From contig JAAWEH010000020.1 in assembly GCA_022794215.1 (NCBI GenBank), positions 1-54,664 of the forward strand: a DNA stretch of 54,664 nt. The letters run 5' to 3'. This document shows positions 7,311-14,657 of this stretch, in pieces. The position numbers and the translations under genes are program-made. The notes under the pieces were generated by a model, which was not told where the DNA came from, did not search any database, and was given only the letters and a program-made list of their open reading frames with translations. Position 1 is the first letter of the stretch. Every line of letters begins with the position of its first letter. Source of the DNA: Oscillospiraceae bacterium (GTDB taxonomy: Bacteria; Bacillota; Clostridia; Oscillospirales; Oscillospiraceae).

Positions 7311-8507
7311 TCAGGGCAGGAACTGGCCGTCGATGAGGGCCTCTCCCTGCCAGGCCACATATCCCTCGGTTTTGTGGACGGAATAGTGGTAGGGGTTTTC
7401 CGGATCGTTGTCCCAGTGGCACTCAAAACGGAAAAATTCCTCCGTTTCTCCCGTATAGACGATGGTACCGCCGACCACAAAGGAGCCGTCATCCAGCAGA
7501 GAGACGTGGCAGGAGAGGGCGTCACCCTCCAGCTCCTCCCGGAGCATCTCGTAGCCGGACTCCCCGAAACAGCGCTCCACCACCAGATCCATGGCTTGCA
7601 GGGAGGTCAGGCCCTGGGCTTCCGCCGTACGGGGGGCGGGCAGGACGGAGGTGGGGGCGGGTTCTGCGCTCTCCTCTGCCGCTATCGTTTCCGGCTGGTC
7701 GCTGGGCAGGGGGATGCTGGCCAGGAAGGGTTGAATGGACAGTTGGGGATCGGATACAGAGGAATCTCCGTCGTTCATGGCCTCGGGAGCGGAAATATCG
7801 CTTTCCCCCTCCGCGGAGGGGGCAGAGCGGGCCATACGCAAAGAGAGGGGTTCCTCTTCGCCGGAGGGGGTGGTGGGGTCTGAAGCCTTGGCGGAGCCGG
7901 TATTCAAATCATTTTCATTGGCGCCGGCAACGGTGGCGGAGGGCTCTGGGGCAAGTGGAGGCTGGGCATTTTCCACAGGAGCCGATTGAGGATTGATATT
8001 TTCGAAAGAGACGCCGTCCTCCGGGGCGGTATCTTCGCCTGCTGTTCTGGCTTTGGCGGAGGTGGCGTCCTGGGAGGGGGTTTCATTCGACTTGTCGTTC
8101 CCCGCGGTGGTCTCGGGCAGGGAGAGATCGGCGCTCTGGGGGATCGCTGATGCCGGCCGGGAGGAGCCGGCGCCATGGCGCAGACCCTGGCTGCCAATCA
8201 GGATAACGGCCAGCACCGCAGCGGTGGCGGCCCAGCTTTTCCAGTGGTGGGCGGAGGACTTCCGGAGGGCCAGGGGGGTCACGTTGTCGGCGGCCACCGC
8301 AGTCATGATTTTCCGGGTCAGCCCTTCCGGGACTTCTACCGGGGGCAGGGACTCAAAAGCGGCGTGGAGGGCGAGCAGGTCATCGTAAAGGGCTCTGCAC
8401 TCCGGGCAACAGGCTAAGTGGTCGTTCAGCGTTTCCCGCTGGGAAGGGGAGAGAGCCCCATCGACAGCGGCGCTGATCAGATCCACATATTCATTGCAAT
8501 AAGCCAT
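7311..8507 (-). CDS. Membrane-anchored zinc-finger anti-sigma factor
   Basis: 398 residues. The N terminus is a putative zinc-finger anti-sigma (ZAS) domain, with HLACCPECRALYDD giving the H-x3-C-x2-C motif around residues 33-41. A single membrane segment follows (AATAAVLAVILIG, about 96-112). The large outer part begins with about 170 residues of low-complexity Ser/Thr/Pro/Glu/Ala linker, then a folded C-terminal domain (about 300-398) containing VERCFGESGYEMLREELEGD and a Trp/Tyr-rich ending that I cannot assign. The start at 8507 is chosen because AGGAGG lies eight bases upstream. It follows the ECF sigma gene and most likely holds that factor inactive until an envelope signal arrives. Confidence 0.85.
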   Translation of the reverse strand: MAYCNEYVDLISAAVDGALSPSQRETLNDHLACCPECRALYDDLLALHAAFESLPPVEVPEGLTRKIMTAVAADNVTPLALRKSSAHHWKSWAATAAVLAVILIGSQGLRHGAGSSRPASAIPQSADLSLPETTAGNDKSNETPSQDATSAKARTAGEDTAPEDGVSFENINPQSAPVENAQPPLAPEPSATVAGANENDLNTGSAKASDPTTPSGEEEPLSLRMARSAPSAEGESDISAPEAMNDGDSSVSDPQLSIQPFLASIPLPSDQPETIAAEESAEPAPTSVLPAPRTAEAQGLTSLQAMDLVVERCFGESGYEMLREELEGDALSCHVSLLDDGSFVVGGTIVYTGETEEFFRFECHWDNDPENPYHYSVHKTEGYVAWQGEALIDGQFLP

Positions 8508-8542
8508 GGGGCAGCCTCCTTTCCGGGAAAAACTTGGGCGGC

Positions 8543-8562
8543 GGGGCAAGCGCGCTTGCCCC
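8543..8562 (-). repeat. Perfect palindrome between sigma and anti-sigma genes
   Basis: GGGGCAAGCG directly followed by its reverse complement CGCTTGCCCC. In the transcript it forms a hairpin between the two cistrons, where it could set their relative expression. No T-run follows. Confidence 0.6.
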
Positions 8563-8590
8563 TATAAAGTTTATAAAGCGGGTTTTGTAC

Positions 8591-9175
8591 TTACTTTGAC
8601 GGTGGGAAACCGGAAAAGTTCCCGCTCTTTTGCAAATATTCTTTCAAAGCGATCCGGGCCCTGGCGATCCGGGACTTTACCGTCCCCTCCTCCAGCTCCA
8701 GGCATTGGGCGATCTCCTGGTAGCTGAGGCCCTCCAGCTCCCTAAGCACCAGAACCCGCCGGTGCTCGGGGGACAGGGCAGCCAACCCCTGCTGGACTGT
8801 CCGGCGCAGCTCCCGGCGCTCCAGTTCCTGCTCGGGAGAGAAGCGGTGGTCGGGAACCTCGGCCTGCCGGCCCTCCTCATCCTCCTCCACTGTCATAGAC
8901 AGGGCGGTGCGGCGCTTTTCGCGGCGGAGGAAGTCAATGCAGACATTGGAGGTCAAGCGGTGGAGCCAGGTGGAGAAAGAGCTTTGCCCATGGAAGGAGG
9001 CAAGACCCCGCCAGGCGTTGAGGAAGGCCTCCTGGGTGAGGTCGGCGGCGTCGTCAGGGTTGCCGGTCATCCGGTAGGATAGGGAGTAGACCTTGCCCTG
9101 GTGGGCCTCCACCAGCTGGGCAAAGGCATTTTGGTCTCCCGATTGGGCCGCCGCTATTAAATCTATTTCACTCAC
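8591..9175 (-). CDS. ECF-type RNA polymerase sigma factor
   Basis: 194 residues. Region 2 spans about 20-90 (YSLSYRMTGNPDDAADLTQEAFLNAW, then FSTWLHRLTSNVCIDFLRREKRR) and region 4 about 130-182 (LSPEHRRVLVLRELEGLSYQEIAQCLELEEGTVKSRIARAR). It resembles the SigW/SigE-like ECF group. The start is a GTG at 9175 preceded by AGGAGGTGAG with a seven-base gap; a longer in-frame reading to 9265 passes through a repeat and is rejected. The anti-sigma gene follows 83 nt downstream. Direct target promoters are not visible here. Confidence 0.92.
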   Translation of the reverse strand: MSEIDLIAAAQSGDQNAFAQLVEAHQGKVYSLSYRMTGNPDDAADLTQEAFLNAWRGLASFHGQSSFSTWLHRLTSNVCIDFLRREKRRTALSMTVEEDEEGRQAEVPDHRFSPEQELERRELRRTVQQGLAALSPEHRRVLVLRELEGLSYQEIAQCLELEEGTVKSRIARARIALKEYLQKSGNFSGFPPSK

Positions 9176-9190
9176 CGCTTTCTCACCTCC

Positions 9191-9285
9191 TCGCTGCAAA
9201 CGCCACAGCCTTCGCTTTCGGACATACCGCCCGAAAGCTCGCTCATTCCGCTGTTTTTTCGGCAAAGGGTGTAACCTCTTTGCCG
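9191..9285 (-). repeat. Modular hairpin repeat, probable copy D (between dus and sigma gene)
   Basis: TCGCTGCAAA (9191-9200) resembles the TCGTCGCAAA block of copies A-C. Hairpin 1 is GCTTTCGG / CCGAAAGC (9214-9221 / 9231-9238), followed by TCGCTCATT as in copy C (TCGTTCATT). Hairpin 2 is CGGCAAAG / CTTTGCCG (9260-9267 / 9278-9285). The TTGCTCCTCC block is not conserved, so membership is less certain. Confidence 0.5.
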
Positions 9286-9296
9286 GGGTATTGTTT

Positions 9297-10280
9297 TTAT
9301 TCCTCCGGATCCTTCAGATCCCGTTTGATCCCCTTGGTGATCTCATCCACCTGCTCCAGGGTCTCCACCTTGCAGATCTGTTCCTTGTAATACCCGGCAT
9401 AGGGGATGCCCTTCAAATACCAGGCGTAGTGCTTGCGGGCTTCCAGACAGGCGATGCGCTCCCCTTTTTGCTCTGCGGCCAGGCGGATCTGCTCCACCAC
9501 TGTGTCGCACCGCTGGGCCAGGGAAGGACGGGGCGGGATGGGCTCTCCCCGAAGGGCGGCGGCGCACTGCTGGAACAGCCAGGGGTTGCCGAAGGCCCCC
9601 CGGCCGATCATCACCATATCCGCCCCGGTGTGCTTCAGAATAGCCACCGCATCCTGAGAGGAAAACACATCCCCATTGGCGATGACCGGGATGGAGAGGG
9701 TCTCTTTTACCTCCCGAATGGCGCTCCAATCTGCCTTGCCGGAGTACATCTGCACTTTGGTTCTGCCATGGACGGCCACGGCGGAGACTCCTGCCCCCTC
9801 CAGGCGCTTGGCCAGCTCCAGGTAGTTCAGGTGACCTTTGTCCCAGCCCAGGCGGATCTTGGCGGTTACGGGGCGGCCGCCCGCGCCCCGAACAACGGCC
9901 GCGGCAATTTTGGCGGCCTTCTCCGGATCCCGGGCAAGGCCGGAGCCCTCCCCGTTGTTGCACACTTTGGGTACCGGGCAGCCCATATTGATGTCTATAA
10001 TGTCTGCCCCGGAGTACTCTGCGGCCTTGGCCGCGGCCTTTTCCATGTCCTCCTCCTCACAGCCGAAGAGCTGAACGGCGGCGGGGTGTTCCCCTTCGCC
10101 CAGCTCCAGTAGAGGAAGGGTCTTTTTGTCCTGATAGCACAAAGCCTTGGCCGAGACCATCTCGCTGACAGTATACCCGGCCCCCAGCCGCCGGCAGATG
10201 GTGCGGAAGGCCAGGTCGGTGACCCCCGCCATGGGCGCCAGGGCCAGGGGGGTAGTAATTTCAACGTTGCCGATAAACAC
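9297..10280 (-). CDS. dus: tRNA-dihydrouridine synthase (DusB-type)
   Basis: 327 residues. Dus enzymes are FMN-dependent and reduce uridines in the tRNA D-loop. Visible features: PLALAPMAGVTDLAFR at the N terminus, the DIIDINMGCPVPKVCNNGEGSGL active-site block with its catalytic Cys, VTAKIRLGWD, the AVAVHGRTKVQMYSGKADW block and the VIANGDVFS / GADMVMIGRGAFGNPW phosphate-binding segments, then a helical C-terminal domain. The start is the second of two GTG codons (10280), spaced eight bases from AGGAG; the first is too close. Its own promoter lies at 10311-10339. The sigma gene follows 121 nt downstream across a repeat. Confidence 0.95.
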   Translation of the reverse strand: MFIGNVEITTPLALAPMAGVTDLAFRTICRRLGAGYTVSEMVSAKALCYQDKKTLPLLELGEGEHPAAVQLFGCEEEDMEKAAAKAAEYSGADIIDINMGCPVPKVCNNGEGSGLARDPEKAAKIAAAVVRGAGGRPVTAKIRLGWDKGHLNYLELAKRLEGAGVSAVAVHGRTKVQMYSGKADWSAIREVKETLSIPVIANGDVFSSQDAVAILKHTGADMVMIGRGAFGNPWLFQQCAAALRGEPIPPRPSLAQRCDTVVEQIRLAAEQKGERIACLEARKHYAWYLKGIPYAGYYKEQICKVETLEQVDEITKGIKRDLKDPEE

Positions 10281-10310
10281 AAACACTTCTCCTGTTCTGA
10301 AAAGTAGTTT

Positions 10311-10339
10311 ATTATACCATGAAAAAAATATTTGGACAA
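10311..10339 (-). promoter_or_regulatory. Promoter of dus
   Basis: Minus strand -35 TTGTCC (10339-10334), 17-bp spacer, -10 TATAAT (10316-10311), about 30 nt ahead of the start codon. Confidence 0.75.
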
Positions 10340-10517
10340 CCCAGAAAAGGGGTTGAGAACAGAAAGGAAAGAACAGCGGGTGGAGGGCTTGACAGAGAAG
10401 GAGCGAAAGCGAATTATGGCAAGACAGCAATAAGGCCGGTCCCGGAGAGGAAACAAAAGGGTACAGGCGGCTGATCTCGCCTGAACCCTCCTTCTTTTCT
10501 TGGAAGATACGGCGGAT

Positions 10518-10551
10518 TTCAACAGAGTTTTTCCAAAAAATGGAATATAAT
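10518..10551 (+). promoter_or_regulatory. Likely spoIIE promoter with a Spo0A-box-like site
   Basis: A consensus -10 TATAAT (10546-10551) has no good -35 at 17 bp. Upstream lies TTCAACA (10518-10524), one base from the inverse 0A box TTCGACA. A sigma-A promoter with a poor -35 element activated by Spo0A is the known arrangement for spoIIE in Bacillus subtilis; the assignment here is inference. The rest of the 318-nt divergent gap shows the dus promoter and no gene. Confidence 0.5.
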
Positions 10552-10598
10552 GCCGTCAGCATGGGCGGACAAGCCCTGTACTTTAGGAGGAGAGGCTG

Positions 10599-12929
10599 AT
10601 GGCGGAGAAGTGGAAGACCCGGGCGGCCCGGATGGGAGAAGGGATGGAGGAGGCTGGCCGGGCGGTGCTTCAATCCCGGGTGCTGACCCGGACAGCCGAA
10701 TGTGCCATGCGGTTTTTGCTGGGGGCGGTGCTGGCCTCCGGAGAGATTTTTGGCGGCTTTGCTCCCTTTGGGGTGGGCATGGTGGCCTGCTCCGGCTCGG
10801 GGACGGACGCGCTGTGCGCCCTGGTAGGGGCGGTTTGGGGTTATCTGGTCTTTCGGGGCTTTGGGGAGGGGCTGCGGTACGCAGCGGCTTGTGTGCTGGT
10901 GTTTTCTGTGGCCTTTGCCTTTTACGATGTGAAGCTCTATAAAAAGGGGTGGTTTATGCCTCTGATCGCCAGTGGGATGGATGCCATCACCGGCTTTGTG
11001 TATCTGAGCGATGCGGCCTGGCGGCCGGATCAGGTGGTGTTTTTCAGCACTGAGGTGCTGCTGGCGGGGGCCTGCGCCTATTTTTACCGTCTGGCCTTTT
11101 CCCCCTGGCAGTCCCGGGAGGAGGGGGGCCTTACCACCCGGCAGTGGGTGAGTCTTATGTTCCTGCTGGGGACGCTGCTGGTGTCCATGGGCGGGCTCAC
11201 CTTTTTCGGGGGACTGTCCCTGGGGCGGATCCTGTCGGCGCTTTTGGTGATGGCGGTGGCCCACGGAGGGGGGCTGGGCTATGGGGCTGCTGCTGGGGTG
11301 GCGCTGGGCATCGGGATGGATCTGGCCTCCGGGGGGACGCCCTTTTATGCCATGGCTTACGGCTTTTCCGGCCTGCTCACCGGGGCGGGATGGAAGCAGG
11401 GACGGCTCTTTGGCGCCCTGAGCTATGTGGTGAGCAACGCAGTGGCGGTGCTGTGGACTTGGGATCAGAACCCCAGAATCTCGGGGCTTTATGAGGTGTT
11501 CATGGCCTCGGTGCTGTTTTTGCTGCTGCCCCAGGGGTGGATTCGGCAGCTGCGTCAGGCGCTGGCCCGGGAGGAGACGGGAGGCGCAGTCCGTCAGGCG
11601 GCAAAGTACGTGGAAAAGAAACTCTCCGCCACAGCGGGGGCCTTCCGTCAGGTGCGGGACAGCCTCCGCGCCGCCTTCCCAGAAGTGGGGCCCAACGACG
11701 GAGATCCCGCCACCATCTTTGACCGGACAGCCGAGCGGGTGTGTACACGGTGCGCTCTGCGGGGAAGCTGCTGGGAACAGAACTATGTCAGTACATATAA
11801 CGCTCTGAACGATGCTCTTCCCTCCATGATGGAGAAGGGGAAAGGGGCGGCGGAGGATTTCCCTGGATGGTTTGCCAGCCGGTGTATCCAGTTTCCCGCC
11901 TTCCTTCAGACGGCCAACGAGGAGCTGACCGCCCTGCGCTACCGCCGGCAGTATCAAAATCGCCTTCGGGAGAGCCGGGGAGCGGTGTGCCGGCAGTATG
12001 AGACCCTGGCGGACATCCTCACTGCGGCCTCCACGGAGCTTTCCGCCGAACTCACCCCCGATCCCCGCCGGGAAAAGCGGCTTCGCCAGCATTTGGCGGC
12101 CATGGATCTGGAAGGGGAGGCCGCGGCCTACTATGATGAGCAAGGCCGGCTCCGCCTGGAGATCCGGGGCCGGGGGACGGAGGAGCTGGGCAAGCCCCAG
12201 GAGGTGGAGCGGCTGAGCCAGCTCATGGGCGTCCCCCTGCGCCGGGGAGAGGAGGAGCGGGGCGGCGTGGTGCTGCTTCAGGCCGAACCTCTGATGGCGG
12301 TGGCAGGGGTAGCCGCCCGCCGCCGGGAGGGGCAGCGGGAGAGCGGGGACACAGGCACCTGGTTCAAACGGGAGGACGGAAGCCTCTTTGTTCTGCTGTG
12401 CGACGGCATGGGCAGCGGGGAGGCGGCCCACCGGGAAAGCGCCCTGGCCGTCCGGCTGTTGGAGGAGTTCCTCCGTTCGGGGATGGAGACCGCCGCCGCC
12501 CTGCGGACGGTGAACTCCGCCCTTGCCTTGAAGAACGAGGGGACGGGCGCCTTTACCACGGTGGATCTTCTCCGGATAGATCTCTATACCGGCACAGGAG
12601 AGCTGTGCAAGCTGGGGGCGGCGCCCACCTACATCCGGCGGGGCGGCAGGGTGAGCCGGGTGGTGGGAACCGCCCTGCCCGCGGGACTTACCGGCAGTGG
12701 GACAGGCCCTGACGTGACCCGGCTGGAGCTGGAGGCGGGGGACTGCGTCCTGCTGGTCAGCGACGGGATCGCCGACGCCGGGGAGGATCAGTGGCTGCGC
12801 AAGCTGCTCTCCGACTTTAACGGAGACAGCCCCAAGGAACTGGCCGGCGGAGTGATGGAGGAAAGTGAGAAGCGGGTAGGGGCAGCGGACGACCGGACGG
12901 CTGTGGTCATTGCTTTGCGGAAGCGATAA
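10599..12929 (+). CDS. spoIIE: Stage II sporulation protein E (PP2C-type phosphatase)
   Basis: 776 residues, close to the usual SpoIIE length. The first about 310 residues form a multi-pass membrane region (several segments, e.g. MRFLLGAVLASGEIFGGFA). A central region with a C-x2-C-x5-C-W cluster (about 382-392, CTRCALRGSCW) and regulatory helices follows, then a C-terminal PPM/PP2C phosphatase domain with the metal-binding CDGMGSGEAA at about 601-610 and LLVSDGIADAGED. SpoIIE sits at the polar septum and dephosphorylates SpoIIAA to activate sigma-F in the forespore. The start is supported by TAGGAGGAGAGG. The gene is divergent from dus and is strong evidence that the organism forms spores. 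Confidence 0.97.
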   Translation: MAEKWKTRAARMGEGMEEAGRAVLQSRVLTRTAECAMRFLLGAVLASGEIFGGFAPFGVGMVACSGSGTDALCALVGAVWGYLVFRGFGEGLRYAAACVLVFSVAFAFYDVKLYKKGWFMPLIASGMDAITGFVYLSDAAWRPDQVVFFSTEVLLAGACAYFYRLAFSPWQSREEGGLTTRQWVSLMFLLGTLLVSMGGLTFFGGLSLGRILSALLVMAVAHGGGLGYGAAAGVALGIGMDLASGGTPFYAMAYGFSGLLTGAGWKQGRLFGALSYVVSNAVAVLWTWDQNPRISGLYEVFMASVLFLLLPQGWIRQLRQALAREETGGAVRQAAKYVEKKLSATAGAFRQVRDSLRAAFPEVGPNDGDPATIFDRTAERVCTRCALRGSCWEQNYVSTYNALNDALPSMMEKGKGAAEDFPGWFASRCIQFPAFLQTANEELTALRYRRQYQNRLRESRGAVCRQYETLADILTAASTELSAELTPDPRREKRLRQHLAAMDLEGEAAAYYDEQGRLRLEIRGRGTEELGKPQEVERLSQLMGVPLRRGEEERGGVVLLQAEPLMAVAGVAARRREGQRESGDTGTWFKREDGSLFVLLCDGMGSGEAAHRESALAVRLLEEFLRSGMETAAALRTVNSALALKNEGTGAFTTVDLLRIDLYTGTGELCKLGAAPTYIRRGGRVSRVVGTALPAGLTGSGTGPDVTRLELEAGDCVLLVSDGIADAGEDQWLRKLLSDFNGDSPKELAGGVMEESEKRVGAADDRTAVVIALRKR

Positions 12930-12965
12930 GGCAAGGGGGCGGTTCTTCTATCTTGACAAAAGCGC

Positions 12966-12994
12966 ACCCCCGGCACCATTAGAGTGCCGGGGGT
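12966..12994 (+). repeat. GC-rich hairpin after spoIIE, upstream of the transposase remnant
   Basis: 11-bp perfect stem ACCCCCGGCAC / GTGCCGGGGGT around a 7-nt loop, flanked by TTGACA on the left and TATACT on the right. No T-run follows. It may be a REP-like end hairpin of the RAYT element or an inefficient spoIIE terminator. Confidence 0.5.
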
Positions 12995-13002
12995 ATACTT
13001 AT

Positions 13003-13263
13003 ATGCCAAGGAATGCCGGGAAACAAAGCGAAAGTGGCATTTTTCATGTGATGCTCAGAGGCATTGACCGGCAAACCATCTTTCAGGAAGAGGAAGATTG
13101 TGAGAAATATCTTCAATGTCTTTCCGACTGTCAAAAGCTCAGCGGATTTACCTTGTATGCCCATTACCTGATGGGAAACCATATCCATCTACCGCTTCCT
13201 TGTGAAGCAAGAGAAGCTGACTGCAATGATCGCACCCACCAAACAAACGGTACCACCCAATAA
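13003..13263 (+). pseudogene. Truncated REP-associated tyrosine transposase (RAYT / IS200-like, Y1_Tnp)
   Basis: 87 codons. The first about 65 residues match the start of RAYT proteins: MPRNAGKQSESGIFHVMLRGIDRQ, FQEEEDCEKYLQCL and FTLYAHYLMGNHIHL, where HIH aligns with the HUH metal-binding motif. After that, the normal continuation carrying the catalytic tyrosine and C-terminal domain is missing: the frame runs into unrelated residues and stops after NGTTQ. The 3' end consists of the 33-bp motif also found at 4492. This looks like an internally deleted, inactive element. Confidence 0.8.
13227..13259. repeat. 33-bp shared motif, copy 2 (3' end of the RAYT remnant)
   Basis: Matches 4492-4524 at 31 of 33 bases, both running from TGATCGCA to GGTACCACCCA. 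It sits at the junction where the transposase homology stops, consistent with an element end or recombination site. Confidence 0.7.
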
Positions 13264-13275
13264 ATCCACAAAAAT

Positions 13276-13310
13276 ACCCCCGCCGAAAAGCACTCACTTT
13301 TCAGCGGGGG
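13276..13310. terminator. Bidirectional terminator between RAYT remnant and DUF815 gene
   Basis: Stem CCCCCGC(C)GAAAAG / CTTTTC(A)GCGGGGG with a short loop, T-run on the plus side and an A-rich flank (T-run on the minus strand) serving the DUF815 gene that ends at 13322. Confidence 0.8.
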
Positions 13311-13321
13311 TGTCTTTTTCA

Positions 13322-14530
13322 TCAGATCCCCAAACTGGCAATAAACTGCCGCGCAGACCGGGGAGAACGCCCCGGATGCCGGGCGTCCCACCGGACAGCC
13401 AACGCCAGCAGCTCTTCCCGGGGAAGGGAGGAGCCGCCCTGCGTGGCCAGGTGCTCCACCAGCTCCAAAAATTCGGCCTTGGCCAAGCCTAAATAGGGGA
13501 TCCGCAGACCAAAGCGGTCAGCCAGGGCGGTCTTTTCCTGGATGGTCTCATCCCGATCCACCTCGTCTCCGGCCCGGTCGGAGAAGGTCTGCCGCACCAG
13601 GTTGCGCCGGTTGGAAGTGGCGTAGATAGCCACATTGTCTGGCCGGGGCTCCAGGCCGCCCTCCAAAATGGTTTTGAGAACGCCGTAAGTCCGGTCATCC
13701 TGGTCGAAGGCCAGATCGTCGATGAAGAGGATAAACTTCTGACGGTGTCCGGCCAGGGAACGGATCAGCTTGGGCAGTTGGTGGACGCTGTTTTTTTCCA
13801 CTTCAATGAGCCGCAGATCCTCCGTGTTGGGAAGGCCCAGCAGAGATTTGACGGTGGCGGATTTTCCCGTACCGCTGTCGCCGAAGAGAAGGACGTTGTT
13901 GACCGGCTTGCCGGACAGGAGGGCATAGGTGTTGTCCTCCACTTGGGCGCGCTGGCGGCGGTAGCCGATAAGGTCGGCTTGGGCGGGGGTGTCGGGCTTT
14001 TCGATGGGGAGAAGCCGGCCGTTCTCCCAAAGGAAGGCCCGGTAACGGGCAAAAAGCCCGCAGCCGTGGGTCTTGTAATATTCCTTCCACTCCTGCGCAG
14101 AGGGGTACAGCAAACCGCCGGCAGGCCCTGGGGCGGGCATCCTGCGGAGGGCCTCCTGGGCCTTGGGAGAGAGAAAGGCACTGGCGTCAGTCCGCAGCTC
14201 CAACGGATTCAGCGCGGCCAGGGCGGAGAGAGTTTCCAGATCGAAGGCGGCGCAGGCGTCCAGAAAGGGATCGGTTCGGCCCTCCGCCACGGCCCGGGGC
14301 CAGGGAGCGTCGCTGTGGAGCAGGGCTTCATTTAGCCATGCGCCCAGCTGAGGCACACCCGCCTTGCCCATCTGAAAGTGAAGCTCTCCCCAGGCCGCCA
14401 TTGCCCCGGCCTCATCCGCCCGGGCAATGCAATCCATCAGCTCCACCGCGGCGGCCATAACGGGCTCCTTCAGCAGCTCCCGGTAGGTGTTCAGAGCCTT
14501 TAACCGATATAAAATGGTGTTCCAATCCAT
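13322..14530 (-). CDS. DUF815-family AAA+ ATPase
   Basis: 402 residues. A helical N-terminal domain (1-190) precedes an ATPase core: Walker A GDSGTGKSA (217-225), Walker B KFILFIDDLAFD (265-276), and an arginine-rich sensor region (YATSNRRNLVRQTFSD). DUF815 proteins resemble DnaC/IstB-like AAA+ ATPases; their biological role is not established. The start at 14530 follows AAGGAG at proper spacing. It is divergent from recQ and has its own promoter at 14562-14590. No partner gene is in the same transcript. Confidence 0.88.
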   Translation of the reverse strand: MDWNTILYRLKALNTYRELLKEPVMAAAVELMDCIARADEAGAMAAWGELHFQMGKAGVPQLGAWLNEALLHSDAPWPRAVAEGRTDPFLDACAAFDLETLSALAALNPLELRTDASAFLSPKAQEALRRMPAPGPAGGLLYPSAQEWKEYYKTHGCGLFARYRAFLWENGRLLPIEKPDTPAQADLIGYRRQRAQVEDNTYALLSGKPVNNVLLFGDSGTGKSATVKSLLGLPNTEDLRLIEVEKNSVHQLPKLIRSLAGHRQKFILFIDDLAFDQDDRTYGVLKTILEGGLEPRPDNVAIYATSNRRNLVRQTFSDRAGDEVDRDETIQEKTALADRFGLRIPYLGLAKAEFLELVEHLATQGGSSLPREELLALAVRWDARHPGRSPRSARQFIASLGI

Positions 14531-14561
14531 GTTTGTATTCTCCTTTGCGCTGTGTTTTTCT

Positions 14562-14590
14562 ATCATAAAAGCCGTGCCGCGGCCTGTCAA
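14562..14590 (-). promoter_or_regulatory. Promoter of the DUF815 gene
   Basis: Minus strand -35 TTGACA (14590-14585), 17-bp spacer, -10 TATGAT (14567-14562). Confidence 0.75.
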
Positions 14591-14602
14591 GGGAAACTGT
14601 TC

Positions 14603-14631
14603 TTGCCTGCGGAGGAAAAATAGGATAAGAT
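14603..14631 (+). promoter_or_regulatory. Promoter of recQ
   Basis: -35 TTGCCT (14603-14608), 17-bp spacer, -10 TAAGAT (14626-14631), about 26 nt before the start codon. It lies back to back with the DUF815 promoter. Confidence 0.65.
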
Positions 14632-14657
14632 GAGGAAAAAAGGAAGGAGGGAGCGGG

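Noticed and set aside
9176-9265. 30-residue N-terminal extension of the ECF sigma factor
   Set aside because: The extension is encoded by a repeat and lacks a ribosome binding site; the GTG at 9175 has an ideal one and starts right before sigma region 2.
10281-12431. N-terminal extension of Dus by about 700 residues, antisense to spoIIE
   Set aside because: The Dus fold begins at the GTG at 10280, which has a ribosome binding site and a promoter at 10311-10339 that lies inside the would-be extension.
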